DNA from: Candidatus Methanomethylophilaceae archaeon
GTDB lineage: Archaea > Thermoplasmatota > Thermoplasmata > Methanomassiliicoccales > Methanomethylophilaceae
Length of the DNA stretch: 64,000 nucleotides
Assembly (NCBI GenBank): GCA_944320495.1
Contig: CALUHR010000003.1
Coordinates: 62,001-126,000 of the forward strand
Direction of reading: 5' to 3'
In this document: positions 20,781 to 29,504 of the stretch, piece by piece
How the letters are laid out: each line of letters opens with the position of its first letter
Numbering within the stretch: position 1 is the first letter of the stretch
Notes under the pieces: generated by a model
Databases searched by the model: none
Told to the model about the DNA's origin: nothing
Seen by the model: only the letters and a program-made list of their open reading frames with translations
Made by a program: the position numbers and the translations under genes

Positions 20781-22127
20781 ATGCTGAGAAGGAAGATTGA
20801 CACGGAGCTCTACCGCTGGCGCGGCTCCCACGGCCACGGACCGCTCATCATAGCCGGCGCAAGGCGCGTCGGCAAGACCACCACCGTCCGCGAGCTCGGG
20901 AAGCTCTACGAGCACTTCGTGGAGCTCGACCTCGAGCGTTACGCCAACCACCGCGCCATGCTCGCCGACTCCCCCGACCCCCAGACCCTCGTGAACAGGA
21001 TCAGGGACGAGTACGGCAGGGACTCCGTCGTGAAGGACAGGACCCTGATACTCCTGGACGAGATCCTCGCCTGCCCCGGCGTGTGGGCCACCCTGGAGAA
21101 GCTGGTCGGCTTCCGCGACTGCGACGTCATCGCCACCGCGTCCCTCCCCGGGATGGTCCGCCACCGCGTCCCCGACGGGATCGGCTACATGGAGATGGGG
21201 CCCCTCGATTTCGAGGAGTACCTCTGGGCCCGCGGGATCTCCGAGGCCATAATCGCCGACGGCGTCTGGAGGATCCGCGCCCGCAGGCCACTGGACGACG
21301 AGCAGATGGCCAACGCCGGGATGAGGATGCGCGAGTACATCGCCGTCGGCGGGATGCCTCAGGCGGTGAACGAGTACATCGCGACGAACAGCATCGACGA
21401 GGTGCACCGCGTGCACGGGGAGCTCATCACCGTCTTCAGGGGGATCGCCGGCATCTACGCCGACCCGGGCATCAGGGAGAGGCTCTACGAGTGCTACGAG
21501 TCCATCCCCGAGCAGCTCGCCGAGGGGAACGGGAGGTTCTTCTTCTCCAAGATCAGGACGCACGACGGCAGGAAGACGTCCTACGGCGCCAGGGAGTACG
21601 GCCCCGCCATCAGATGGCTCACGGACAGCGGCTTCTGCATCCGCTGCGACGTGACCGACGACACGTCCACCGACGGCTCCGGGGAACTGTTCAAGCTCTA
21701 CATCGCCGACTCCGGGGTGCTCAACTCCATATACCCCAGGACCGCCATGCGCGACATCCTGGACCCGTCCTCCCCCGTGAGCGAGACCCCCGGCGCCGAG
21801 AACATGCTCGCCTGCATGGTCGCGAGGTTCGGCGACGGGATGCTCCGCTACCGCAGGAGGTCCACCGAGGTGGACTTCCTCACCTACCGCGGTAACGACC
21901 TCGTGGGCATAGACATCAGGTCCGGGAACAACCCCAAGTCCAAGGCCCTGGAGACCCTGCTCTCCGGAGGGAGGATAGACCGCGCCGTGAGGTTCTGGGA
22001 CGGCAACCTGTCCATCGGAACAAACGGTGTGGAGAGGTACCCCCTGTTCTCGGCCGGGTTCCTGGACACCATCCTGGGCCCGGTGCCGGTGGCGGATTCG
22101 CGGCGGGGGGGGGGGCCCGGCGCCTGA
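20781..22127 (+). CDS. AAA-type ATPase of the DUF4143 family
   Basis: The 448-aa product has Walker A GARRVGKTT (~26-34), Walker B TLILLDEI (~88-95), an AAA_14-type core (VELDLERYA, GPLDFEEYL) and a C-terminal DUF4143-type nuclease-like region with AREYGPAIRWLTDSGF and STEVDFLTYRGNDLVGIDIRSG, whose E-V-D ... E/D-x-R pattern recalls PD-(D/E)xK folds. These proteins are widespread in archaea and bacteria in accessory regions; their cellular role is poorly known. The last codons run through G11, giving a low-complexity RRGGGPGA tail. It is a stand-alone gene with AT-rich DNA upstream. Confidence 0.85.
   Translation: MLRRKIDTELYRWRGSHGHGPLIIAGARRVGKTTTVRELGKLYEHFVELDLERYANHRAMLADSPDPQTLVNRIRDEYGRDSVVKDRTLILLDEILACPGVWATLEKLVGFRDCDVIATASLPGMVRHRVPDGIGYMEMGPLDFEEYLWARGISEAIIADGVWRIRARRPLDDEQMANAGMRMREYIAVGGMPQAVNEYIATNSIDEVHRVHGELITVFRGIAGIYADPGIRERLYECYESIPEQLAEGNGRFFFSKIRTHDGRKTSYGAREYGPAIRWLTDSGFCIRCDVTDDTSTDGSGELFKLYIADSGVLNSIYPRTAMRDILDPSSPVSETPGAENMLACMVARFGDGMLRYRRRSTEVDFLTYRGNDLVGIDIRSGNNPKSKALETLLSGGRIDRAVRFWDGNLSIGTNGVERYPLFSAGFLDTILGPVPVADSRRGGGPGA
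22105..22115 (+). repeat. poly-G (G11) tract at the 3' end of the ATPase gene
   Basis: Eleven consecutive G precede the stop codon by 9 bases. Length changes would alter only the C-terminal tail: loss of one G opens the frame well past 22127. It may be a slippage site or an assembly-sensitive homopolymer. Confidence 0.75.
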
Positions 22128-22396
22128 GGCGCGACCGCCCGCCCGTGCGATGCTATCGATCCCAATGTGCCAGCATGGCCGTTCCGTACCTCTGAGGACG
22201 GGCGGAGGAGCCGCCCGGACCCCGTCAACCGCCGGAGGATGCTGGCACCCTTCCCGCCATCCTCCTGCCCCTCCCGGACATGTGAGTCCCGAATGCATCC
22301 AGAATGCCGCCCCTCCGCGACGTCTGGGTCTTTCCTTATCCCGACCTGAGGAAGGACTTTGTTTTTATATCCGAAAGGTATCGACCGCCGATTAGC
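22128..22396. other. intergenic region with cysS TATA box
   Basis: A GGGCGG-aggag-CCGCCC hairpin lies at about 22200-22216. A TATA element (TTTTTATAT, about 22363-22371) sits about 30 bases before the TTG start of cysS. Otherwise no gene is seen. Confidence 0.55.
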
Positions 22397-23809
22397 TTGC
22401 TGCGCATCCACAACACCCTCACCGACTCGGTGGAGGAGTTCAGTCCAATCGTTCCCGGTAAGGTCTCCATGTACGTCTGCGGCGTCACCGTCTACGACGA
22501 CATCCACATGGGCCATGCCAGGAGCATCATCGTGTTCGACGCCGTCGCCCGCTACCTGCGCTACCTGGGGTACGACGTCACCCACGTCACCAACTTCACC
22601 GACGTGGACGACAAGATCATCCGCCGCTCGGCGGAGGAGGGCGTGGAGCCCCTCGAGCTCTCCGCCCGCTACATCAAGCGCTACTTCGAGGACGTCTCCA
22701 GGCTCGGCGTCGTCCCCGCCACCATGTACCCCAAGGCCAGCGAGAGCATCGGCGACATCATCTCCATGATCGAGGAGATCATCGCCAACGGCTTCGGCTA
22801 CGCCGCCGCCGACGGCAGCGTCTACTTCGACGTCTCCAAGGTCGAGAACTACGGCAGGCTCACCAACCAGACCGTCGACCAGCTGCAGTCCTCCGGCAGG
22901 ATCGCCGACGACCCCAACAAGCGCGGCCCCCTGGACTTCGCCCTTTGGAAAGCGGCCAAGCCCGGCGAGATCTCCTGGGACTCCCCATGGGGCCCAGGAC
23001 GCCCGGGATGGCACATCGAGTGCTCCGCCATGATCAGGAGCTGCATGGGCGAGCAGATCGACATCCACGGCGGAGGGAACGACCTCATCTTCCCGCACCA
23101 CGAGGACGAGATCCTTCAGACAGAGGCGGTCACAGGCAAGCCCCTGGCCAACTACTGGATGCACAACGGCATGCTCCAGGTCAAGGGCCACGGCATGTCC
23201 AAGGAGGAGAAGATGTCCAAGTCCCTGGGCAACTTCTTCACCGTCCGCGACGTCCTGCAGAAGTTCGACGGGCGCACCGTCCGCTTCTACTTCCTCAACA
23301 CCCACTACATGAGCCCCCTCGTCTACGGCGAGGACATGCTCGCCGAGGCGGACGCGGCGAGGGGACGCCTCGTCAACAACTACCGCGAGCTCCAGTCCTA
23401 CGCGAAGACCGCGCCGTCCTCCACCGCCGACCCCTCGGCCACCGTGGAGGAGTACCGCGCCAGATTCTGCGCCGCCATGGACGAGGACTTCAACACCCGC
23501 GAGGCCATCGCGGTCATGTTCGAGATGGCCCGCGCCACCAACAAGTCGATGGCCGATGGCACGCTCTCGAGGGAGGAGGCCGAGGCCATGCTGACCCTGA
23601 TCGGCGAGTTCGACTCCATCCTCGGCATCATGCCAGAGGACACGAAGGACGAGGGGCTCGACGAGATCATGGGGATCCTCATTGACTTGAGGAAGGAGCT
23701 CCGCTCCAGGAAGATGTACGACCTGTCGGACCTCATCCGCGACCGCCTCAAGGAGGCCGGCTTCGTGCTCGAGGACTCGGCGGAGGGCGCCAAATGGAAG
23801 AGGGCCTGA
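22397..23809 (+). CDS. cysS: cysteinyl-tRNA synthetase
   Basis: The 470-aa class I synthetase attaches cysteine to tRNA-Cys. The HIGH-like motif is DIHMGHARS, the zinc/cysteine site includes MYVCGVTVYD, GWHIECSAM and HGGGNDLIFPHHEDE, and the KMSKS loop is EEKMSKSLGNF. Length is near the bacterial 460-470 aa. The start is taken as TTG at 22397 (LRIHNTLTDSVEEF), because a TATA box lies about 30 bases upstream and no in-frame ATG precedes MYVCG. The stop overlaps the radical SAM gene by 16 bases. Several methanogens lack CysRS and use SepRS/SepCysS; its presence with cysE points to direct charging here. Confidence 0.95.
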   Translation: MLRIHNTLTDSVEEFSPIVPGKVSMYVCGVTVYDDIHMGHARSIIVFDAVARYLRYLGYDVTHVTNFTDVDDKIIRRSAEEGVEPLELSARYIKRYFEDVSRLGVVPATMYPKASESIGDIISMIEEIIANGFGYAAADGSVYFDVSKVENYGRLTNQTVDQLQSSGRIADDPNKRGPLDFALWKAAKPGEISWDSPWGPGRPGWHIECSAMIRSCMGEQIDIHGGGNDLIFPHHEDEILQTEAVTGKPLANYWMHNGMLQVKGHGMSKEEKMSKSLGNFFTVRDVLQKFDGRTVRFYFLNTHYMSPLVYGEDMLAEADAARGRLVNNYRELQSYAKTAPSSTADPSATVEEYRARFCAAMDEDFNTREAIAVMFEMARATNKSMADGTLSREEAEAMLTLIGEFDSILGIMPEDTKDEGLDEIMGILIDLRKELRSRKMYDLSDLIRDRLKEAGFVLEDSAEGAKWKRA

Positions 23810-24819
23810 CCAGGAAGGGCGAGCTCCTCCTCGGAGGCGGGATACGCCTCCCCGAGGGGTTCGTCCTCCCCTGCCGCGTCTCGCAGTCCACCGCGGGACC
23901 GGGAGCCGGGTCGGGTTCGGCAGTCTTCGCATTCGACAGATACAGGGTGAAGAAGACCGTCTCCTACGACGAGGGGGAGTTCGACCTCCGCGTCGTGGAC
24001 GGGGAGATGTCCATCTGGAGGGACGGGACCCTCGTGGTGGACGGCGTGACCATACAGCCGGTAATCCGCCACTGCCCCAACCAGGCGTTCTTCAACCTGG
24101 ACCAGCACTGCATGTACAACTGCGCCTACTGCACCTCCCCCCTCCTGCCGAGGAATCTGGACAAGGGCCTCACCACCGAGAGGATCATGGAGATGCTGGA
24201 GGAGTCCCTCTCGCAGTACAGGTTCAAGACCGTCGCCTTCACCAGCGGGGTCGTCGGGAGCGTGGGGCACACCGTCGACAGGATGGCGGACGCCGTGAGG
24301 GCGGTCCGCGAGACATACCCCAAGATGACCATCGGCGTCGAGCCGTACATCACCGAGCCGGGACAGATCGCCCAGCTCAGGGAGGCCGGTGCCAACGAGA
24401 TCAAGATCAACGTGGAGTGCGCCACCAGGGACATATTCGAACGCGTATGCCCGGACCTCGACTACGACAACACCTTCGCGATGCTCCGCGAGGCGGGCGT
24501 CCATTTCAAGAAGGGGAAGGTCGCATCGAACGTCCTCTACGGACTCGGCGAGACCGACCAGGACATCGACATGACCCTGGAGAGGCTGTGCAGGATGAAC
24601 GTCCTGCCCGGCCTGCGCGCGGTCCGCATCAACGACATGAACAGGGACAGGCTGCTCGCGGCCGGCGTCCCCGACGAGAGGCCCACTGTCCTCAGGGCCC
24701 TCTTCCTCGCAGGCCTCCAGAAGAGCGCGATGAAGCGCCACGGCCTGAATCCCGAGCGTTTCCACAGCATGTGCTTCTCATGCGCATGTTGTGATCTGGT
24801 GCCGTTCGTCGATTTCTGA
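23794..24819 (+). CDS. radical SAM protein
   Basis: The 341-aa product carries the radical SAM motif CMYNCAYC (~108-115), which ligates the [4Fe-4S] cluster that cleaves SAM. SAM-binding features follow: TSGVVGSVGHTVDR, MTIGVEPYITEPGQIAQLREAGANEIKINVE and KGKVASNVLYGLGETDQD, the last similar to the BioB/ThiH-like barrel. A C-terminal MCFSCACCDLVPF is Cys-rich and could bind a further metal. The substrate is not recognised. It overlaps cysS by 16 bases, so it is co-translated. I considered the pyrrolysine enzyme PylB but see no PylC/PylD nearby and the C-terminal Cys motif is not typical. Confidence 0.8.
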   Translation: MEEGLTRKGELLLGGGIRLPEGFVLPCRVSQSTAGPGAGSGSAVFAFDRYRVKKTVSYDEGEFDLRVVDGEMSIWRDGTLVVDGVTIQPVIRHCPNQAFFNLDQHCMYNCAYCTSPLLPRNLDKGLTTERIMEMLEESLSQYRFKTVAFTSGVVGSVGHTVDRMADAVRAVRETYPKMTIGVEPYITEPGQIAQLREAGANEIKINVECATRDIFERVCPDLDYDNTFAMLREAGVHFKKGKVASNVLYGLGETDQDIDMTLERLCRMNVLPGLRAVRINDMNRDRLLAAGVPDERPTVLRALFLAGLQKSAMKRHGLNPERFHSMCFSCACCDLVPFVDF

Positions 24820-24898
24820 ATCGGACACCGTCCGGAATCATCCCATAACGAAGTGTGGACAGAGGCTCGACTGACCTCTAATGGGCCTGCCTATTCGC

Positions 24899-25070
24899 TT
24901 TTTATAAATGGACCACGATACAAAACGCAGACCGCAGGCGGCCGTCTTTGACGGCCTAAGCTGTTTAGTAACCTGTTCGCGAGCAGGTTACCGCAACAGT
25001 TCGACTATCAGCCGAACCGTTTGGAGGACCAGGGACGCGAATTGCAATAGGAGTCCCTGGTCCGGATTCT
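24899..25070 (+). ncRNA. candidate structured non-coding RNA with four consecutive hairpins
   Basis: A TATA box (TTTTTATAAATGG, 24899-24910) is followed after about 30 bases by hairpins GGCCGTC-ttt-GACGGCC (24940-24956), a nested CTGTT/AACAG plus GTAACCTG-ttcgcgag-CAGGTTAC (24961-24999), GTTCG/CGAAC (24999-25017) and GGACCAGGGA/TCCCTGGTCC (25026-25063). There is no open frame. The last hairpin can also terminate the minus-strand small gene at 25077. The fold does not match a tRNA, SRP or RNase P RNA that I recognise. Confidence 0.4.
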
Positions 25071-25076
25071 TCTGAT

Positions 25077-25196
25077 TCAGATTATCACCTCCTCGAAGTT
25101 CCAGATCATCGGGAACCCACCACAGGGAAGCCCCCTGCGGTAGGCTTCCTCCTTGGCCGAATCACATATCCAGCGCTTCCGATTCTTAAACGCCAT
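25077..25196 (-). CDS. 39-aa hypothetical protein
   Basis: The ATG at 25196 opens a 39-residue frame with balanced, protein-like composition (MAFKNRKRWICDSAKEEAY ... GGFPMIWNFEEVII). It has a basic N-terminus, two Cys and an acidic hydrophobic tail. An AAATATC element lies about 25 bases upstream on the minus strand, and a strong GC hairpin with 10-bp arms (25026-25063) follows the stop. These flanks suggest a real small gene. I do not recognise the family. Confidence 0.45.
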   Translation of the reverse strand: MAFKNRKRWICDSAKEEAYRRGLPCGGFPMIWNFEEVII

Positions 25197-25244
25197 GCCG
25201 CAGGCTACGCTCTAAGATATTTCGATCAGAATATACAGGGAAGA

Positions 25245-25282
25245 GACAGGGCTGCCCCCGCCCCGGTATATCAGGCCCTGTC
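25245..25282 (-). terminator. inverted repeat downstream of the thiolation gene
   Basis: GACAGGGC (25245-25252) and GCCCTGTC (25275-25282) form an 8-bp stem with a GC-rich loop. It may end the minus-strand transcript from the NIF3/orc/thiolation cluster. Confidence 0.4.
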
Positions 25283-25381
25283 TGCGAAGTCCGCAAAGAA
25301 CAGACAGACGTCAGTCCCGTCGTCCAGTTCCGTGAAGTGGTTCACGAGTGTCTCGGACGCGTCTGACGTGCTAGAACGCAC
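25271..25381 (-). CDS. possible 36-aa acidic peptide
   Basis: A GTG 12 bases after the stop of the thiolation gene opens 36 codons rich in D, E, S and T, ending in CLFFADFADRA. It is in the same frame as the upstream gene, so it could also be readthrough sequence, and its end overlaps an inverted repeat. Support is weak. Confidence 0.25.
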   Translation of the reverse strand: MRSSTSDASETLVNHFTELDDGTDVCLFFADFADRA

Positions 25382-25393
25382 CCTTCGTCTTCT

Positions 25394-26380
25394 TCACTGC
25401 GTCAATCTCTCGCGGGCTTCCACCCCGTGGGACGGCGGACCGTCGGATGGCAGTCGTGCCCTCCCGATCCTCTCCCTCGCCCTGTCCAGGAGCTGGCAGG
25501 ACTTGCAGCTTCCTCCGAGCGTGGGCTCCCCGCAGCGGGGGCACGGGTGCATCTCCGTCTCCGGCAGACCTGCCCTCAGCATCGGCTTCAGGGAATCGTA
25601 CGACGAGAGTATGCCGAACCTCGCCCCGGGCGAGCGGTCCTCGAGCTGGTCCACGATGTCGCGGTACTGGTTCCTCAGGGCGGCCTCCCAGTAGGGGCAC
25701 ACCCCGTCCCAGAACTCCATCCCCGAGACGATTGCGTATAGCAGCGTCTCCTTCTCCGGGATCGTCCTCAGCGGGAGGAACCTCGGGACGAGACCGGGCT
25801 TCACGACGTCGTGCGGTGCCATGCGCGCCAGGCGCTCCACGTCGCCCCTCACGAAGTTCATCATGATCGACTGCGACATGTCGTCCAGGTTGTGGCCCGT
25901 CGCCAGATACCTGGCGCCGATCCTCCTCGCCTCGTCGTTCATGAGCATCCTGCGGAACACGCCGCAGTAGGTGCAGGGGCTGCTGTCCCCGCTCACCGGC
26001 GCGATCTCGTCCATCGTCACTCCCATCTCCGAGAAGGAGCGCAGATGGAACCCCACACCGTTGGATTCGCAGAACCTCCTGACGATGTCCACGCTGGGCG
26101 GGCGGTAGCCCGCGATGCCCTCGTCGATCGTTATCGCATGGAGCTCGACGCCGTTCCTCTCGTTGAACACCGACGCCAGCATCCTGAGGGCGACCATGCT
26201 GTCCTTCCCCCCGGACACGGCGACGGCTATCCTGTCCCCGCGGGAGACGTCGATCTGCTTGCGGATCTCCCTCTTGACCCTGCGGTCCACGTACCTCATG
26301 AAGTGCTCGGCGCAGAGGTGCGTGCCGTTGTACCTCACGAACGTGACGGCGTCGCGGCCGCAGACGTCGCAGGATGTCAT
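25394..26380 (-). CDS. TtcA/NcsA-family tRNA 2-thiolation ATPase
   Basis: The 328-aa product contains an N-terminal zinc pair (CDVCGRDAV), the PP-loop AVSGGKDSMVAL (~54-65) that adenylates the target base, a central CTYC (PCTYCGVFRRMLM) with the following TGHNLDD motif, and a C-terminal zinc ribbon (CPRCGEPTLGGSCKSC). This is the layout of archaeal/eukaryotic NcsA/Ncs6 and TtuA enzymes that thiolate tRNA uridines using a ubiquitin-like or Fe-S sulfur donor. The exact tRNA position cannot be read from sequence. The ATG at 26380 lies at the end of the Orc1/Cdc6 homology, so the two genes abut; the upstream frame does not close here. Confidence 0.88.
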   Translation of the reverse strand: MTSCDVCGRDAVTFVRYNGTHLCAEHFMRYVDRRVKREIRKQIDVSRGDRIAVAVSGGKDSMVALRMLASVFNERNGVELHAITIDEGIAGYRPPSVDIVRRFCESNGVGFHLRSFSEMGVTMDEIAPVSGDSSPCTYCGVFRRMLMNDEARRIGARYLATGHNLDDMSQSIMMNFVRGDVERLARMAPHDVVKPGLVPRFLPLRTIPEKETLLYAIVSGMEFWDGVCPYWEAALRNQYRDIVDQLEDRSPGARFGILSSYDSLKPMLRAGLPETEMHPCPRCGEPTLGGSCKSCQLLDRARERIGRARLPSDGPPSHGVEARERLTQ

Positions 26381-26381
26381 C

Positions 26382-27524
26382 CTCACCCTCCAGGATCGCC
26401 TCCATCTTATCGGCGAGCACCTTGGACGGTATGTCCGGCAGGACGATGACCGCGGTCCTGCCCGTCTCGTTGTCCACCACCGTGAGCCTGATCGCCCCGA
26501 TCTTGTCCAGGTCCTGGAGGTACTTCCAGAACTGAGTGTGCTTCCGGGCGGGGACCTCGTACTCCTCGCACACCACCGCATAGGTCCTCTCGGCGGCGGC
26601 CGCCGGGATCGAGGGGTTCTTCTTCATGGCGCGGGCGACCGCGAGCAGCACCAGCTTCCTGTTGATGTCCAGGGAACGGAGCTTGGAGTCGGACACCGCG
26701 CTGTATATCATGGCCTTGGCGGCCCTCACATGGTCCACGTCGACCTCGCCGGAATCGTCCTCCTCGGCGATGTTCGCCGCCCTGTCCAGGAGCTCGATGG
26801 CCATCCTGGCGTCGCCGTACTCGGCTGCCTCCTCGGCTATGACGTCGAGGGCATCGTCCGAGCACCTGCCCGGGAACAGCGCCTCCTCGGCGCGGGAGCC
26901 GACGATCTCCCTGAGCTCGGCCATGCTGTAACGGTCGAACCTGACGACGTTGGTCCTCCTGAACGTGGAGAGCGAGGCCTCGTCGAGCACCATGTCCAGG
27001 GGCTCCTGGGAGATCATGATGACCGACACGGGCGCGGAGCCCTCCCTCATGCGCGTCAGCTGGTAGACCAGGTCGGTGGATCCCTTCCTCAGGAGCACGT
27101 CCACCTCGTCCAGGATCACGGTCATCGCCCTGCGGTTCGATGCCAGATGCTGGGAGAGCACCCTCGCCATGTCGTCCTGGGAGAACCCCCTGCCCGGGAA
27201 CCCGGGGTCGTAGTGCCTGATGAGCTGCAGGAGCACCCCGGTCTCGGAGGTGTTCCGGCAGTTCACGTAGATGACGTCCAGGGCCTTGCCGGCGGATCCC
27301 ATGTAGTCGGCCATGTCCCGGCAGAACCTGCGGGCGGTGACCGTCTTCCCGGTGCCCACCCCTCCGGTCAGGAACGCGGTGCACTGGCGGCCGTCGAGGG
27401 CGAGCGGACGGAACAGCGTCTCCAGACGGGAGAGCTGCCCGTCCCTGTTGACCAGGCTCTTCGGGATGTACGCGAAGTCGAGGACCGACCCGTCGCGTAT
27501 GATCGTGGACCTCCGCTCGAACAT
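26382..27524 (-). CDS. Orc1/Cdc6-family replication initiator (frame not closed)
   Basis: About 381 codons show clear Orc1/Cdc6 features: Walker A GGVGTGKTVTARR, Walker B MTVILDEVDVLL, sensor 1 VIMISQEP, sensor 2 region DARMAIELLDRAANIAEE and a C-terminal winged helix (RTYAVVCEEYEVPARKHTQFWKYLQDLDKIGAI). These proteins bind origin repeats and load MCM. At the end of the homology (ILEGED, ~26382) there is no stop; the frame runs on through the thiolation gene in a shadow frame to 25371. A one-base indel near 26385 would restore a TGA. The upstream NIF3-like frame runs into this gene in the same way. I see no obvious origin repeats next to it. Confidence 0.82.
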
Positions 27525-27531
27525 GTCGGTT

Positions 27532-28488
27532 CCTGCTGCAGCGGATGAATCCGGAGCACGGGACGACCTCTATGCCCTCCCGCTCCCAGATGTCGCAGAT
27601 CAGGTTCACTCCCAGGGAATCCGACGGCATGTGGCCGGACACGACGAGGTTCACGTGCGCCTCCCTGGCCGCATCGTAGTGGGACTCGGGGAAGTGCATC
27701 GCGATGACCGTCCCGACGCCCGCGCGGGCCAGGGCCTCGTACATCTCCTTCGGTCCGGAGGTGCCGCCGGTCATCTTGCACATGATCCTCCCGCAGCGGG
27801 AGTCCTTCGATCCGACCATCACGGTGGGGACACAGTTCCTCCTGGCCGCGGCCACGTACTCCGGCTCACCCATGAGGACGTCGACGATGTCCCCGAGGGT
27901 GCGGGGGGCCCTCTCGTCCATGAGCCTCGTGAGGTAGTCCTGGACCATGTTGTCCGCGGCCGAGTGGACGTTGAACATCGGGATGCCCAGCATCCTCGCG
28001 GCATCGGCGGCCTGGTCGTAGTTGGAGCCCATGACGCCTCTGAGCACCTCGGAGGTCCTCGGCCCGACGATCCCCTCGGCGACGTTGATAGGCACGCCCT
28101 CGGCATGGTACATGTCCGCCTGGATCGGAATCACGTTGGGGTACAGGTTCCGGGATTTCCCCGTGGGATGGTGCGCCACCACAGCGTCGATGCGCTCCCC
28201 CTTGGAGCGGAGGCGGTCGGCCAGCAGGACCTCGGCGGGTCCGATGTCTATGCCCCACATCATCCTGGAGGCCTCGGTCTCGCGCGCCAGCTCCTCCAGG
28301 GCGGAGAACCTGCAGTCGGAGTAGGGGTTCCAGAGACGCTCGGTGTCGAAGCACTCGCGCCTCCATCCCTCCGACCTCTCGTATTCGGAGGCCGCCGCGT
28401 CCAGGACGCGCCTGACCTCGTCCTCCGGACGGGGGTCCTTCCCCATGCCCGCCCTGATGGCGGCCTCGTAGGCCTCGTAGACCTTCAT
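27532..28488 (-). CDS. NIF3-like dinuclear-metal protein (frame not closed)
   Basis: About 319 codons match the NIF3 family: IDAVVAHHPTG with paired metal-binding His, MGSNYDQAADAARML, FNVHSAADNM, and a C-terminal AMHFPESHYDAAREAHVNLVVSGHMPSDSLG in which HFPESH and GH would complete the metal site. Members are proposed metal-dependent hydrolases or metallochaperones; no substrate is assigned. The homology ends near CSGFIRCSRN, 8 bases before the orc1/cdc6 ATG, but no stop codon is present and the frame continues in a shadow phase to 26407. Either the stop was lost or a base is missing. The gene is followed immediately by orc1/cdc6. Confidence 0.78.
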
Positions 28489-28536
28489 GGCCCGGGGATT
28501 GAAGACGGATATTAAGATGGCGCGCCCTGAATCCCC

Positions 28537-29061
28537 TCAGAAGCCCCTGGACAGGAGGATCTCCTCCGGCCCCACGGTCTTGCAGAGGGCCTCCACCATC
28601 CTGGTGTTCTCCGGGTCGGCCCCGGCTATGCCCCCTCTCAGGATGTACGGGCAGACGTCCTCGTCGTAGGCGCCGAAGTAGGTGGCGTGGACGCACCATC
28701 TGGAGACCAGTCCGCATATCACAGCGCCGTCGCATCCCAGCGTGCGCAGCATCCCCCCGAGGCCGGTGCCGTGGAAGGCGTTCATCTCCGACTTGGGCAC
28801 GACGGGGTCGCCCTCCCTGAAGTCGAGACCTTCCACGAACCCGTCCGGGTCCTCCATGTCCTCGGGGACGCAGGCGCTCCTGGCGGTCATCCTGATGAAG
28901 AGCACGGGCCTCCCGGCGTCCCTGAACATGCATATCGCGCTGTTCACGGTCGGAAGGATCCCCGCGACCGGCTCCGCCATCGCACCCTGTGCGTACTTGT
29001 TCTGGATGTCGACGACGATCAGGGCCAGGGACTTGGAGCGGATGTCCGCGTCGGCGATCAT
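28537..29061 (-). CDS. isochorismatase-like cysteine hydrolase
   Basis: The 174-aa product has the nicotinamidase/isochorismatase fold signature: catalytic Asp in LIVVDIQNKY, Lys in VVPKSEMNAF and Cys in SRWCVHATYFGA. Such enzymes hydrolyse amides or enol ethers, for example nicotinamide, but the substrate is not clear here. The ATG at 29061 overlaps the stop of the marR gene (ATGA), so the two form an operon and the hydrolase may be induced through the MarR protein. Confidence 0.85.
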   Translation of the reverse strand: MIADADIRSKSLALIVVDIQNKYAQGAMAEPVAGILPTVNSAICMFRDAGRPVLFIRMTARSACVPEDMEDPDGFVEGLDFREGDPVVPKSEMNAFHGTGLGGMLRTLGCDGAVICGLVSRWCVHATYFGAYDEDVCPYILRGGIAGADPENTRMVEALCKTVGPEEILLSRGF

Positions 29062-29504
29062 GGCTTCTCCGGGAGGCAGTCCGGCAGAAGCCTCGACGCC
29101 TCGTCCAATACCTCGGCGAAGTCCCTGAGGCGCTCCTCCCCGAAGCGCTCCCTCAGGTCCTCGACCATCCTCTCGAAGATCCCCCACCCCATCCTGTATA
29201 CATCGGCGATGCGCTGGGTGAGCTCCACCACCTGGACCCTCCCGTCCTCGTCGCTCCTCGCCCTGCGAACGAATCCCTTGTCCTCCAGACCGTTGAGCCT
29301 CGAGGTTATGGTGGGCTTGGTGACGCAAGCGGCCTCGGCCAGCTTGGAGGGGGTGCAGTCCTCGATGGTGGCGATCAGGTTCAGGAACATGACGTCCTTG
29401 AACGACAGACGCGTGTCCGCCGACGGGTCGGAGTTGATGATCCTCAGCTCCATTATCGAGCCGGCGGCTAGATACCTTATCATGCTCCGGGTGAGGTCAT
29501 CCAT
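29058..29504 (-). CDS. MarR-family transcriptional regulator
   Basis: The 148-aa product (ATG at 29504; a TTG at 29525 is less likely) has a MarR winged helix: FKDVMFLNLIATIEDCTPSKLAEAACVTKPTITSRLNGLEDKGFVRRARSDEDGRVQVVELT, flanked by dimerisation helices. It overlaps the end of an MFS remnant upstream and the isochorismatase-like gene downstream, a classic MarR plus transporter plus detoxifying-enzyme set. A TTGATTGTTCGAATC stretch at about 29790-29804 before the operon is a possible operator. Confidence 0.85.
   Translation of the reverse strand: MDDLTRSMIRYLAAGSIMELRIINSDPSADTRLSFKDVMFLNLIATIEDCTPSKLAEAACVTKPTITSRLNGLEDKGFVRRARSDEDGRVQVVELTQRIADVYRMGWGIFERMVEDLRERFGEERLRDFAEVLDEASRLLPDCLPEKP

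Noticed and set aside
23794..24819. Radical SAM enzyme as PylB of pyrrolysine synthesis
   Set aside because: No pylC, pylD, pylS or tRNA-Pyl is adjacent, the gene is coupled to cysS, and the C-terminal Cys cluster is unexpected for PylB.
24925..25070. Hairpin region as tRNA-Pyl, SRP RNA or RNase P RNA
   Set aside because: Conserved sequence blocks of these RNAs are missing and the arrangement is a chain of simple stems.
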